Source: JAJRRA01 sp048636595 (GTDB lineage: Bacteria > Pseudomonadota > Gammaproteobacteria > Xanthomonadales > SZUA-36). Taken from it: a stretch of DNA of 17,133 nt. The stretch's first letter is position 1. Each line of letters opens with the position of its first letter. The notes below the pieces were generated by a model. That model did no database searches, was not told where the DNA came from, and saw only the letters and a list, made by a program, of their open reading frames with translations. The position numbers and the translations under genes were made by a program. The DNA lies in the NCBI GenBank assembly GCA_048636595.1, contig JAIVWI010000049.1, forward strand, positions 1-17,133, given 5' to 3'. Shown here in pieces: positions 1 through 6,993 of the stretch.

Positions 1-945
1 GGCGATGGAAATCTCTGGGCGATAGCCGAAATCCCGTTTGGCGGCGCTGGTGTCGAACCAGTGAGCTGTGCCCAGTTGGTCTACGGCGAAGCGTGTGATC
101 GGGGGTTCGCCGGCCAGGGGTAAAATACGCCAACTGAACTCGCAGATCGTTCCAACAGCCCTGGCCAGTCCGGTGGGAACGGAGCGAATCTCCACCTTGA
201 TGCCGATCGCAGCCAGCAGCTTTTGAATAATTTCGCCCTGGGGCAACGGCTCATTGTTGGTGATGAAATAGGGTTTGCCGGAGCACCTGGCTTTGCCCTG
301 TAATTCCTGCAGCGCCATGACATGTGCCTGCGCGGCGTTTTCGACAAATATGGTATCGATCACTTTTTCCGGAGCGGGAAGCGCCAGTTTTCCTCCCCTG
401 ACTTTTTTTGCCAGGCGCGGCAGGATGTGCGGGTCGCCCGGGCCCCAGATCAGGTGAGGGCGTAGTGCAACCGTCCGCAGACCGTCCCGGTTTGACGCCA
501 GTACGATTTTTTCCGCCAGCGCCTTGGTCGCCGGGTAGGGTGAGGTGAAGTGTTTTGCGATGGGCAGTGATTCATTGCCGTTTTCAATATCGCTGCCGCA
601 ATGCACCACACTGGGGGAACTGGTGTGCACCAGGTTAGGTATCGACAGATCCCGGCAGGTCCTGATGACATTGGTGGTGCCTTCAACGTTGATTTTCTGA
701 TATTCGGCTGGATCGCCCCAGACGCCTGCCTTGCCGGCGGTGTGAATGATGGCATCGCAATTTTTCGATGCCTTGAGCAAATCTGATATATCAGTTACAT
801 CTCCGCGGACTATCTGGATACCCGGCGCTTCGAGATGTGATGCAGAGCTGCGTTGAAAGGCTACGACTTCGTGACCCTGGCTAAGCAGTTGCCTGCAGAT
901 GGAACTTCCAAGGAAACCACCGCCGCCGGTCACCAGGATCTTCAA
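1..945 (-). CDS. oleD: OleD, 2-alkyl-3-ketoalkanoate reductase (3' end cut by window edge)
   Basis: NAD(P)H-dependent short-chain/extended dehydrogenase of the olefin pathway. The family reduces the beta-keto acid made by OleA to a 2-alkyl-3-hydroxyalkanoate. I translated the minus strand from 945 to 1 and found it open for 315 codons. The Rossmann dinucleotide motif TGGGGFLG lies at residues 6-13 and the catalytic YPATK at 137-141 (Tyr137, Lys141), with a TSSPSVV serine strand near 108-114. There is no ATG near the N-terminus. TTG at 945-943 fits the Rossmann start and has AGGAG at 957-953, seven bases upstream, overlapping the oleC stop. The family is usually somewhat longer than 315 residues, so a short C-terminal piece is missing beyond position 1. 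It follows oleC by four bases, as last known gene of the operon. An unrelated epimerase is possible by sequence alone, but the context makes OleD very likely. Confidence 0.9.
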   Translation of the reverse strand, partial: MKILVTGGGGFLGSSICRQLLSQGHEVVAFQRSSASHLEAPGIQIVRGDVTDISDLLKASKNCDAIIHTAGKAGVWGDPAEYQKINVEGTTNVIRTCRDLSIPNLVHTSSPSVVHCGSDIENGNESLPIAKHFTSPYPATKALAEKIVLASNRDGLRTVALRPHLIWGPGDPHILPRLAKKVRGGKLALPAPEKVIDTIFVENAAQAHVMALQELQGKARCSGKPYFITNNEPLPQGEIIQKLLAAIGIKVEIRSVPTGLARAVGTICEFSWRILPLAGEPPITRFAVDQLGTAHWFDTSAAKRDFGYRPEISIA

Positions 946-949
946 GACC

Positions 950-2638
950 TCACTCCTGCATTTTTTTGGCCGCCCACTGTGCCAGTTCTTCACGATTGAT
1001 TTTTGAGTTATGGCGAATATCAACCGGGAAACCCGGATGAAAAAGAACGGTGTGAATACTGCGTGTCAGTGCAAATGCCTGGGCGAGTTGGAGTAGGTCG
1101 AAGTGGACGCGTTCGGTGTCCACGGGAGAAAGCTTGCCTTTCACCTCGATACACAAAACCGGGATTTGTGCTCCCCGGGCGCCGATGCCGACAACCGCGG
1201 AACGTACCAGGTCCGGATGCTGGTTGAACACCGCTTCGCACTGGTCCGCGAACAGGACTTCCTGACCGGTTTCGATTCGTTGCGACACCCGGCCGCAATA
1301 CCAAAGGCGGCCCATCCCATCCATGATGCCGGCGTCACCCATGCGGTGCCAGATGATACCGCCGGCATCACCGATCTTGGCCATGGCGGTGTCGGAATCA
1401 CGCTTCCAGTAACTATCGGTGCAACTGGGTCCTGATACCACGATCTCTCCCGGCATTCCGGGCGGCATTTCCGTGGTCTCGGAAAAATCGTTGAAGGCCA
1501 TGTCGCTGATCTTGATGATTTTGACATGGTTGGGCTCGACCGGCCGACCAACGCAGACGCCTTCACCCGATTCGGACATGTCCTGGATTTTGGGGGTCAT
1601 TTGCCGGGCCGAGATGCTGCTGACCGGCAGACACTCAGTGGCGCCATAGGGCGTGTAGATCTCGGCATCCTGGTACAGTGCCCTCTCCATGCGCCTGATG
1701 GTGCGGATGGGCACTGCCGCTCCCGCGGAAATTACCCGGTTGACGCTTTCCAGGCGTTTGCCATGCTCAACCACGTAGCGGCTGAGCGTATCGAGCAGGG
1801 CCGGGGAAGCGAAAATATTGGTCACCTTGAAATCATTGATCGCCTGCACCAGGAGTTCCGGATCTGCTTTTGCCGGTTTGGTTGGGTCCATTTGCGGGAC
1901 CACCGTGGTCATGCCGAGTGCAGGGTCAAATAATGCAAATGGCGGGAAGGTCGGCAGGCTGACTTCACCGGGCTCAATGCCAAAGGCATTTTTCAGCATT
2001 TCCACCTGGGCGCTGAAATGACGGTGGCGGTAAACGACACCCTTGGGCAGACCCGTGCTGCCGGAGGTGAACAGGATGGCCGCCATGTCTTCAGGATCAG
2101 GAACATGCAGCATTTCTCCCGAGCTGCGGCTGCCGAGTTTCCGCAGTCCCTTGAGGTTGATTCCACCCAGGCCAAGCTTTGGCCCTGCGGTGATGACCTG
2201 CTCGCAGGACTCTTTCGCCCAGCCCAGGAATTTGCGTGCATACTGGGCTTTGGATACGCCGATGAATGCTTTGGGCGATGCCTCAGCCAGGCACTCCTTC
2301 AGGGGCTTCATACCAATACCCGGATCAATCAGAACCGGAACAACGCCGGCCTTGAACATGGCGAAAAATATCGCGAAGAAGTCCAGGCCCGGAGTGAGCA
2401 TGAGCGCCGCCCTGGTTCCTGCTTCGATCCCGTATTCCCGCAAACCCCTGGCATAACAGTCGCTGAGTTCGTTCAGTTCAAGGTAGCTGCAACTGGTGTA
2501 TTTGACGCGCTTGAACGGGCCGCCTTCCGGGTAATGGATCGCGGTGGCGTTGGGTTGCTGTTCCGCCTGCCGGCTTAATGCAGCGGCGACATTGTTAAAT
2601 ACGTCCGTATTCCGGGATCTATCCACTGGCATGTCCAT
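950..2638 (-). CDS. oleC: OleC, ATP-dependent beta-lactone synthetase
   Basis: ANL-superfamily (acyl-CoA synthetase-like) enzyme of 562 residues. The OleC family activates 2-alkyl-3-hydroxyalkanoic acids with ATP and closes them to cis beta-lactones. Visible ANL motifs are the phosphate loop FTSGSTGLPKG at 190-200, YGATE at 331-335, HRMGDAG near 440, YCGRVSQRIE after it, and the C-terminal catalytic lysine in HNSKINREEL (Lys546). The start is ATG at 2638; a second ATG two codons later is also possible. It overlaps the end of oleB by 20 bases, suggesting translational coupling, and its stop overlaps the ribosome binding site of oleD. A generic fatty acyl-CoA ligase would look similar. The placement between an OleB-type hydrolase and an OleD-type reductase settles the call. 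Confidence 0.93.
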   Translation of the reverse strand: MDMPVDRSRNTDVFNNVAAALSRQAEQQPNATAIHYPEGGPFKRVKYTSCSYLELNELSDCYARGLREYGIEAGTRAALMLTPGLDFFAIFFAMFKAGVVPVLIDPGIGMKPLKECLAEASPKAFIGVSKAQYARKFLGWAKESCEQVITAGPKLGLGGINLKGLRKLGSRSSGEMLHVPDPEDMAAILFTSGSTGLPKGVVYRHRHFSAQVEMLKNAFGIEPGEVSLPTFPPFALFDPALGMTTVVPQMDPTKPAKADPELLVQAINDFKVTNIFASPALLDTLSRYVVEHGKRLESVNRVISAGAAVPIRTIRRMERALYQDAEIYTPYGATECLPVSSISARQMTPKIQDMSESGEGVCVGRPVEPNHVKIIKISDMAFNDFSETTEMPPGMPGEIVVSGPSCTDSYWKRDSDTAMAKIGDAGGIIWHRMGDAGIMDGMGRLWYCGRVSQRIETGQEVLFADQCEAVFNQHPDLVRSAVVGIGARGAQIPVLCIEVKGKLSPVDTERVHFDLLQLAQAFALTRSIHTVLFHPGFPVDIRHNSKINREELAQWAAKKMQE

Positions 2639-3563
2639 GATTCGAATCTTCCTTGATTTCGATGAATTTGCTGATCGTGTCGACTAACGCCGGCCCGCCA
2701 TCCTCGAGGATGTAATGGCCGCAGTCCGGGTAGCGGTGAAGTTCGGCTTTCGGGTAGTAATCCAGCCACCGGTTTAGAAACGTTTTATCGAACACGAAAT
2801 CCCTTTCTCCCCATGCGATCAGGCATGGTTTGTCCATTAACAAATGTAGATGCTCCGCTGTTCTGAGCAAAATGTCAAAACCCGGGTCTTTTTCACTCAG
2901 CGGAATGTCCTGTACGAACCGTGCCGTGGCAATACGGTTGGCCGGTGAATCATAAGGCAGCTTGTAGGCATCCCTTACCTCTTTTGAGACTGGTTTCTTG
3001 AAACCCACACGTGCCGCGATGCCGGAAAAAGCATTGAAACGCAGCGTCAGGAATTGCCCGAGCTTGAGGTCACGCACCAGGCTGAGAGCTGGCGGCATGC
3101 GCTTTTCTTCGGGTATCGGAAAAGCGGCCGTATTCAAAATAACCATTTTCGAGATGAGGTCCGGGTTCTGCACAGCCCAGGCGAAACCAATCATTCCACC
3201 CCAGTCGTGAACGACCAGGGTCAATGGTGCTGACAGGTTCAGGTGGCGAATCAGGGTGTCAATATCCTCGATCCGGCTGGCCAGGCGATAATCGTATTTG
3301 TCATCACCGGGTTTGTCAGAAAAGCCGCATCCGATGTGGTCGGGTACGATGCAGCGGAATTTTCCACTCAGCGCTTTTACCAGGTTTCGATAGTAAAACG
3401 ACCAGGTGGGATTGCCGTGCAGCATCAGGACTGGCGGAGCCTCCGCCGGCCCTTCATCGAGGTAGTGCATGTGCAATCCGCCGCGAATCTCCAGGTAATG
3501 GCTGGAAAACGGGTACAGGTGTTCGGGCGGTCTTTTTACGGGATGTCCCAATTTACCAGACAA
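2619..3563 (-). CDS. oleB: OleB, beta-lactone decarboxylase (haloalkane-dehalogenase-like hydrolase)
   Basis: Alpha/beta hydrolase of 314 residues resembling haloalkane dehalogenases. In the Ole pathway the family decarboxylates the beta-lactone from OleC to a cis-alkene and CO2. The oxyanion segment LHGNPTWSF is at 48-56, the nucleophile elbow VVHDWGG at 117-123 (Asp120, followed by Trp121), and the catalytic histidine in DCGHYILED (His283). WGERDFVFD supplies a likely acid at Asp255. The reading frame starts at TTG 3563-3561 inside the end of oleA (11-base overlap). The first internal ATG would remove the conserved YPF segment at 17-19, so TTG is preferred, but no strong Shine-Dalgarno is visible and reinitiation after oleA is likely. 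Name-level confusion with DhaA-type dehalogenases is common; context favours OleB. Confidence 0.92.
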   Translation of the reverse strand: MSGKLGHPVKRPPEHLYPFSSHYLEIRGGLHMHYLDEGPAEAPPVLMLHGNPTWSFYYRNLVKALSGKFRCIVPDHIGCGFSDKPGDDKYDYRLASRIEDIDTLIRHLNLSAPLTLVVHDWGGMIGFAWAVQNPDLISKMVILNTAAFPIPEEKRMPPALSLVRDLKLGQFLTLRFNAFSGIAARVGFKKPVSKEVRDAYKLPYDSPANRIATARFVQDIPLSEKDPGFDILLRTAEHLHLLMDKPCLIAWGERDFVFDKTFLNRWLDYYPKAELHRYPDCGHYILEDGGPALVDTISKFIEIKEDSNHGHASG

Positions 3564-4569
3564 TTTCAGCCATTGAGCAGTTCAGGCCCGAGCCGATGCC
3601 CAGCAGGGCCACGCGGTCACCCCGCCTGATTCTTCCCAGTTCTACGGCTTTTGCCAACACGATCGGGACTGAAGCCGGGCCGATGTTGCCCATCTCCGGA
3701 TAAATTGCATGCACTTTGTCAGGGTCGAGTCCGAGCAACTTGACCAGGGAATCGGTATGCACCTTGCTGACCTGGTGGATGACGAACTGGTCCAGTTCGC
3801 TGGCTACCCAGCCAAAGGCAATTTTTGCAGCCTGGAATGTTTTGGACGCAAGCTTCAAACCTTCGGATAACAGGATTCGTGTATCCGTGACCATGCGGTC
3901 CATCTGACCATGGCAGAGCTTGTTGAATTCCGTTGCCGAACGCGAAACGCTGCCAAGGTAAGGATGCCCTTGCGGCGCCAGTTCCTTGCGGGCCAGGATC
4001 ATCGCCGCTGCCCCTGAACCCAGGGTCAGGGAGGCAAATTCAGCACGAAACTGTTCTGCATTGACGTCAGGTTCCAGCAGGCGTTTGACGGTGGCTTCCG
4101 TGATGGGGCGGCTGGATTCGCCGTCCACGATCAAAGCGTATTCAATTTCTGCCCGTTCGATCATGCGTGAGGCTATGTCCATGCCGTTGAGGAATGCCAG
4201 GCAGGCATTGCCGACGTCGAAATTGAGGCAGTTCTCTGACAATCCCAGGTTACCGTGCACGATACAGGCAGTGGAAGGCTCCAGGTAATCACGGCAGACC
4301 GAGGTATTGATGATGACCCCGATTTTTCCGCGGTCAATTCCTGCATCATCCAGCGCTTTTTCCGCGGCCAGCGTGGCTGCGTCTGAAGGCATGGTTCCCT
4401 TCTCCCAGAAACGGCGGGCGCCGATGCCGGATACTTCCTCCAGCAAATTGTCGCGGATACCCAGCCGGTCGAAAGTGGCCTTAAGCTGTTTCTCGATTTC
4501 AATCGATGTGACGCGGATGGGGGGGTCAATCGCGATCAGCGACTGGATGACGACATTCTTGAATTTCAT
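3553..4569 (-). CDS. oleA: OleA, thiolase-fold head-to-head acyl-CoA condensing enzyme
   Basis: First enzyme of long-chain olefin synthesis: it joins two fatty acyl-CoAs by non-decarboxylative Claisen condensation to a beta-keto acid. The chosen ATG at 4569 gives 338 residues, the usual OleA length, with AGGAAA just upstream; the frame is open further upstream but that extension has no family resemblance. Catalytic residues are all present: Cys123 in GNACLAF, His265 in IHQVSKVH, Asn295 in MGNIGPAS, and Glu97 in CRDYLEPS, the glutamate that distinguishes OleA from FabH-type synthases. These match Cys143, His285, Asn315 and Glu117 of the tagged Xanthomonas structure numbering. The C-terminus GIGSGLNCSMAEIVW is typical of the family. 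It is the promoter-proximal gene of oleABCD. Confidence 0.96.
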   Translation of the reverse strand: MKFKNVVIQSLIAIDPPIRVTSIEIEKQLKATFDRLGIRDNLLEEVSGIGARRFWEKGTMPSDAATLAAEKALDDAGIDRGKIGVIINTSVCRDYLEPSTACIVHGNLGLSENCLNFDVGNACLAFLNGMDIASRMIERAEIEYALIVDGESSRPITEATVKRLLEPDVNAEQFRAEFASLTLGSGAAAMILARKELAPQGHPYLGSVSRSATEFNKLCHGQMDRMVTDTRILLSEGLKLASKTFQAAKIAFGWVASELDQFVIHQVSKVHTDSLVKLLGLDPDKVHAIYPEMGNIGPASVPIVLAKAVELGRIRRGDRVALLGIGSGLNCSMAEIVW

Positions 4570-4599
4570 GGGTTTCCTGCTTCTATCTGCACGGTCCGC

Positions 4600-4605
4600 A
4601 TTATA
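4600..4605 (-). promoter_or_regulatory. Putative -10 box of the oleABCD promoter
   Basis: The minus strand reads a perfect TATAAT at 4605-4600, about 31 bases upstream of the oleA ATG, inside the divergent oleA/PPTase intergenic region. No convincing -35 box is seen at 16-18 bases (best is CATACT), so an activator or a weak promoter is possible. Position and sequence make it the best candidate for the operon promoter. Confidence 0.45.
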
Positions 4606-4672
4606 GACTGAACGGGAGCGTAAGTATGGTTTTCCGGTGCTGAAGAATGGCTCCGGGGGAAAACATTTGGCA

Positions 4673-5443
4673 ATGGTAGAAATGAGTGCACATGATGGCC
4701 TGGTAAGGCCTGAAGATTTCAACACCTGCAGAATGCCTCTGCATGAGTTGGATCAGCCGCGCCCGGGGGAAGTGCACCTCTGGTACCTGGACCTGGACAG
4801 CCTGGGATTGTCATTGCGCCATGCACTCGGTGGAGGACCGGACAGCTCAGGGCAGCAGCCCCTGACCCTCGGACAGCTGAGGTTTGCCAGGCGTTTCTAT
4901 CTCAAGCTGCTATTGGGCGCTTACCTCGGAATTCCTGGTAAATCGGTGAAAATCAACCGCAGCAAGCGCGGCAAACCTTCGCTGGATAAGTCCGAGCACC
5001 AAAGCGATCTGCATTTCAGCATTGCAAAAAGCGGGAATCGTGTACTGATCGGCTTTTCGTGCACCGCGACGGTCGGTGTGGACCTGGAGCCGGTAGGCAG
5101 GGGCGCTCACAACCCATTGGGCGTAGCGCAGCGTTATTTCAGTGCCGTGGAAGCCAGGGCCCTGGACCGCACCAGTCCGGACCGCCTGGATGAAGCTTTT
5201 TTACGGGTCTGGGCCTGCAAGGAATCCGTGGTCAAGGCTTCCGGGCAGGGCATCGCCAACCAGTTTTGCCGTTTTACCGTGGAGACCAACCCGGATCAGC
5301 CGCCTGCCATCCTGGAGTTTGAACAGGAAGACCCGGCTCAGTGGTCGTTGGCCATGCTGCAACCGGATGACGGTTTCATGGGCGCGGTTGCCTTGCATCA
5401 CCGGCGAATGAAAATCAGCGCCTTCATCCTCACCCCTTCATGA
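4673..5443 (+). CDS. Sfp/AcpS-superfamily 4'-phosphopantetheinyl transferase
   Basis: Transfers the phosphopantetheine arm of coenzyme A to a serine of an acyl- or peptidyl-carrier protein. From ATG 4673 it has 256 residues, near the usual size of Sfp-type enzymes. The two core motifs are clear: VGVDLEP at 134-140 (Mg-binding Asp137 and Glu139) and WACKESVVKASGQG at 180-193 (Glu184, Lys188). RGKPSL at 99-104 is the usual upstream signature. The segment normally reading N-x-S-H-S is HFSIAKSG here, so the CoA-contacting histidine seems absent. The frame extends up to a GTG at 4637, but that start would lie in the promoter region; ATG 4673 has GGGGA 12 bases upstream, and ATG 4682 is also possible. 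It is divergent from oleA and overlaps the next gene's 3' end by 14 bases. The carrier-protein partner is not in the window. Confidence 0.88.
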   Translation: MVEMSAHDGLVRPEDFNTCRMPLHELDQPRPGEVHLWYLDLDSLGLSLRHALGGGPDSSGQQPLTLGQLRFARRFYLKLLLGAYLGIPGKSVKINRSKRGKPSLDKSEHQSDLHFSIAKSGNRVLIGFSCTATVGVDLEPVGRGAHNPLGVAQRYFSAVEARALDRTSPDRLDEAFLRVWACKESVVKASGQGIANQFCRFTVETNPDQPPAILEFEQEDPAQWSLAMLQPDDGFMGAVALHHRRMKISAFILTPS

Positions 5444-6821
5444 TGTAGTAGCGGATTCGCCCCCATGGCGCATCCGGATCAAGCCTGATGGAGTCTGATC
5501 TCGGCACCAGCCCGAGTTGTTCAAAGGTGTATTCGACATCCGGGAACTGGTCGTCCATCACGTGCTCGCGATAGAGATCTGTAAATATGGAAGTGCCGGT
5601 GATCCGGTCCAGTTCTGAAAGCAGTTCCCGTGCCTGCCAGGTGCGCTCGTTCTCAAAACAACATTCCTGCAGCACGCCCAGCGCGGAGTCGAGGGATTGC
5701 CGGCCACCGGTCAACATTCTAAGTTCGGAATCCGCCTTCAGCATGATGGCCGCCCCGCTCCAGTAAACCCGCATGGTTGATCCCCAGCCCGAGCGTGTTG
5801 CCCTGGCCAGGCTGCCACCGCTGGTGCCGGCCCGTCCGCGCTCAAACCCACGGTGTAGTCTTTGCCAGGCCTGTTGCTCACTCAAGCGTCCATCTCGCGC
5901 GCGCAGAACATTCTGGTAATAGGATGCCAGGCCCTCCGACAGCCAGCGGTCGTCTCGCGTGACGAAAGGCAGCAGCATGTGGCTGAGTTCGTGAGTCGCA
6001 GTCCAGTCCTCTCTGAAACTGTTCAGGGAGCGCGTTTCATCCACGAAGAACTCGGCAGCGGCGCCCCCGCCCCTGATCACGTGCGCCCAGGGCACGGCTT
6101 GTCCCCGCTTGCCAATGGGGATAACGAGAATTTGCGGAGCCTGTCGTGGGAAACGACCATAAACTGACGCCACGGCATCAGCGGTTTCCTTTATCCAGGC
6201 GCTGATTGTCTCGTGTTGCCGCGCATTCAGACGGCCAATTGTGGCCAGTCGGAGTTCGGTGCCGGCTACCGGTATCCGTTGAACACGAAAGTGCCCGACG
6301 GCGATTCGGGAGGACCAGGAGGCGGGGGTTGGATCCGGGCGGAAAATTTTATTTCCCCGGTTGTTTCCCGCGCGGGTTTCCTGTTCTTTCCACGGCGTTG
6401 AAATAGACACGCCGTCCGGCAGCATCACTTCGACCAGAATGGGCCTGTGCTCACCATCACGCCAGAACCAGAGGTTGCCGTCAGTGATGACGCTGTCATC
6501 CAGGCTCAGAGCGAGGCGGTAGTCTTTTTGTTCAGTGGCTTGTTTGAGATTGACCCGCCAGCTGACGCAGGCGTCATCGGGTAAAGCAGGAAGCGTCAGC
6601 CTGCTGCCTTGTGAATAGCGGCTGATGTCCCGGCTTCCGGTCCGAATCCACTCCGTAAATTTTTCTGCGTGCCGGTTGCGATAAAGCCGCCCGGGTACCG
6701 GACCATCAAAACAGGCTTCAACCTCGACCGAGTGCAAACGGTCGTCAAACCGCACACGATAGTGATCGTCTCCCTGCAGGCAGCAGGGCAGCAGAACTGA
6801 CAGAATGAATAGTAGTCTCAC
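5430..6821 (-). CDS. Exported HExxH peptidase-like protein (gluzincin/MA-like)
   Basis: No close family name is recognised. The protein carries a zinc-protease signature: HELSH at residues 277-281 followed by WLSEGLASYY with Glu296 as the likely third ligand, the pattern of MA-clan gluzincins such as M1/M61 relatives. The gap of 14 residues between the second His and the Glu is shorter than the usual 18 in M1, so the subfamily is uncertain. The frame is open to 6908, but residues before the GTG at 6821 look unrelated. GTG 6821 puts a hydrophobic signal peptide (RLLFILSVLLPCCLQG) at the N-terminus and gives 463 residues. The N-terminal half is probably a beta-rich non-catalytic domain. An envelope or secreted location is inferred. 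It converges with the PPTase gene (14-base overlap) and is divergent from the phospholipase D gene. The start codon has no clear ribosome binding site. Confidence 0.65.
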   Translation of the reverse strand: MRLLFILSVLLPCCLQGDDHYRVRFDDRLHSVEVEACFDGPVPGRLYRNRHAEKFTEWIRTGSRDISRYSQGSRLTLPALPDDACVSWRVNLKQATEQKDYRLALSLDDSVITDGNLWFWRDGEHRPILVEVMLPDGVSISTPWKEQETRAGNNRGNKIFRPDPTPASWSSRIAVGHFRVQRIPVAGTELRLATIGRLNARQHETISAWIKETADAVASVYGRFPRQAPQILVIPIGKRGQAVPWAHVIRGGGAAAEFFVDETRSLNSFREDWTATHELSHMLLPFVTRDDRWLSEGLASYYQNVLRARDGRLSEQQAWQRLHRGFERGRAGTSGGSLARATRSGWGSTMRVYWSGAAIMLKADSELRMLTGGRQSLDSALGVLQECCFENERTWQARELLSELDRITGTSIFTDLYREHVMDDQFPDVEYTFEQLGLVPRSDSIRLDPDAPWGRIRYYIMKG

Positions 6822-6993
6822 AGAATTATTGTGACAGCAATGTCCGGCAAGCGTTCGTCGTCCCGTCGAGGATCTTGAACCGCTTGCCGTATCTACCCCA
6901 AATATCACCTTATCCTACCAAACTTAATTTGAATCATTTCCCGCGGGCTGACAATCGTCTAGAATCGCCGCTAAATTTGATTTCTCTGTTTCT

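Noticed and set aside
2018..2578. 186-codon plus-strand open frame
   Set aside because: It lies antisense within oleC, which has full ANL motifs. The antisense translation has no recognisable motif or ribosome binding site, so it is a frame shadow.
4570..4725. 52-residue N-terminal extension of OleA
   Set aside because: The frame is open upstream, but the extension crosses the TATAAT promoter candidate and part of the divergent gene and has no family resemblance; ATG 4569 gives the standard 338 residues.
6948..6977. Possible promoter for the phospholipase D gene (CTGACA and TAAATT)
   Set aside because: The -10 match is weak and would leave only about ten bases before the ATG. No better candidate was found in 6822-6993, so none is called.
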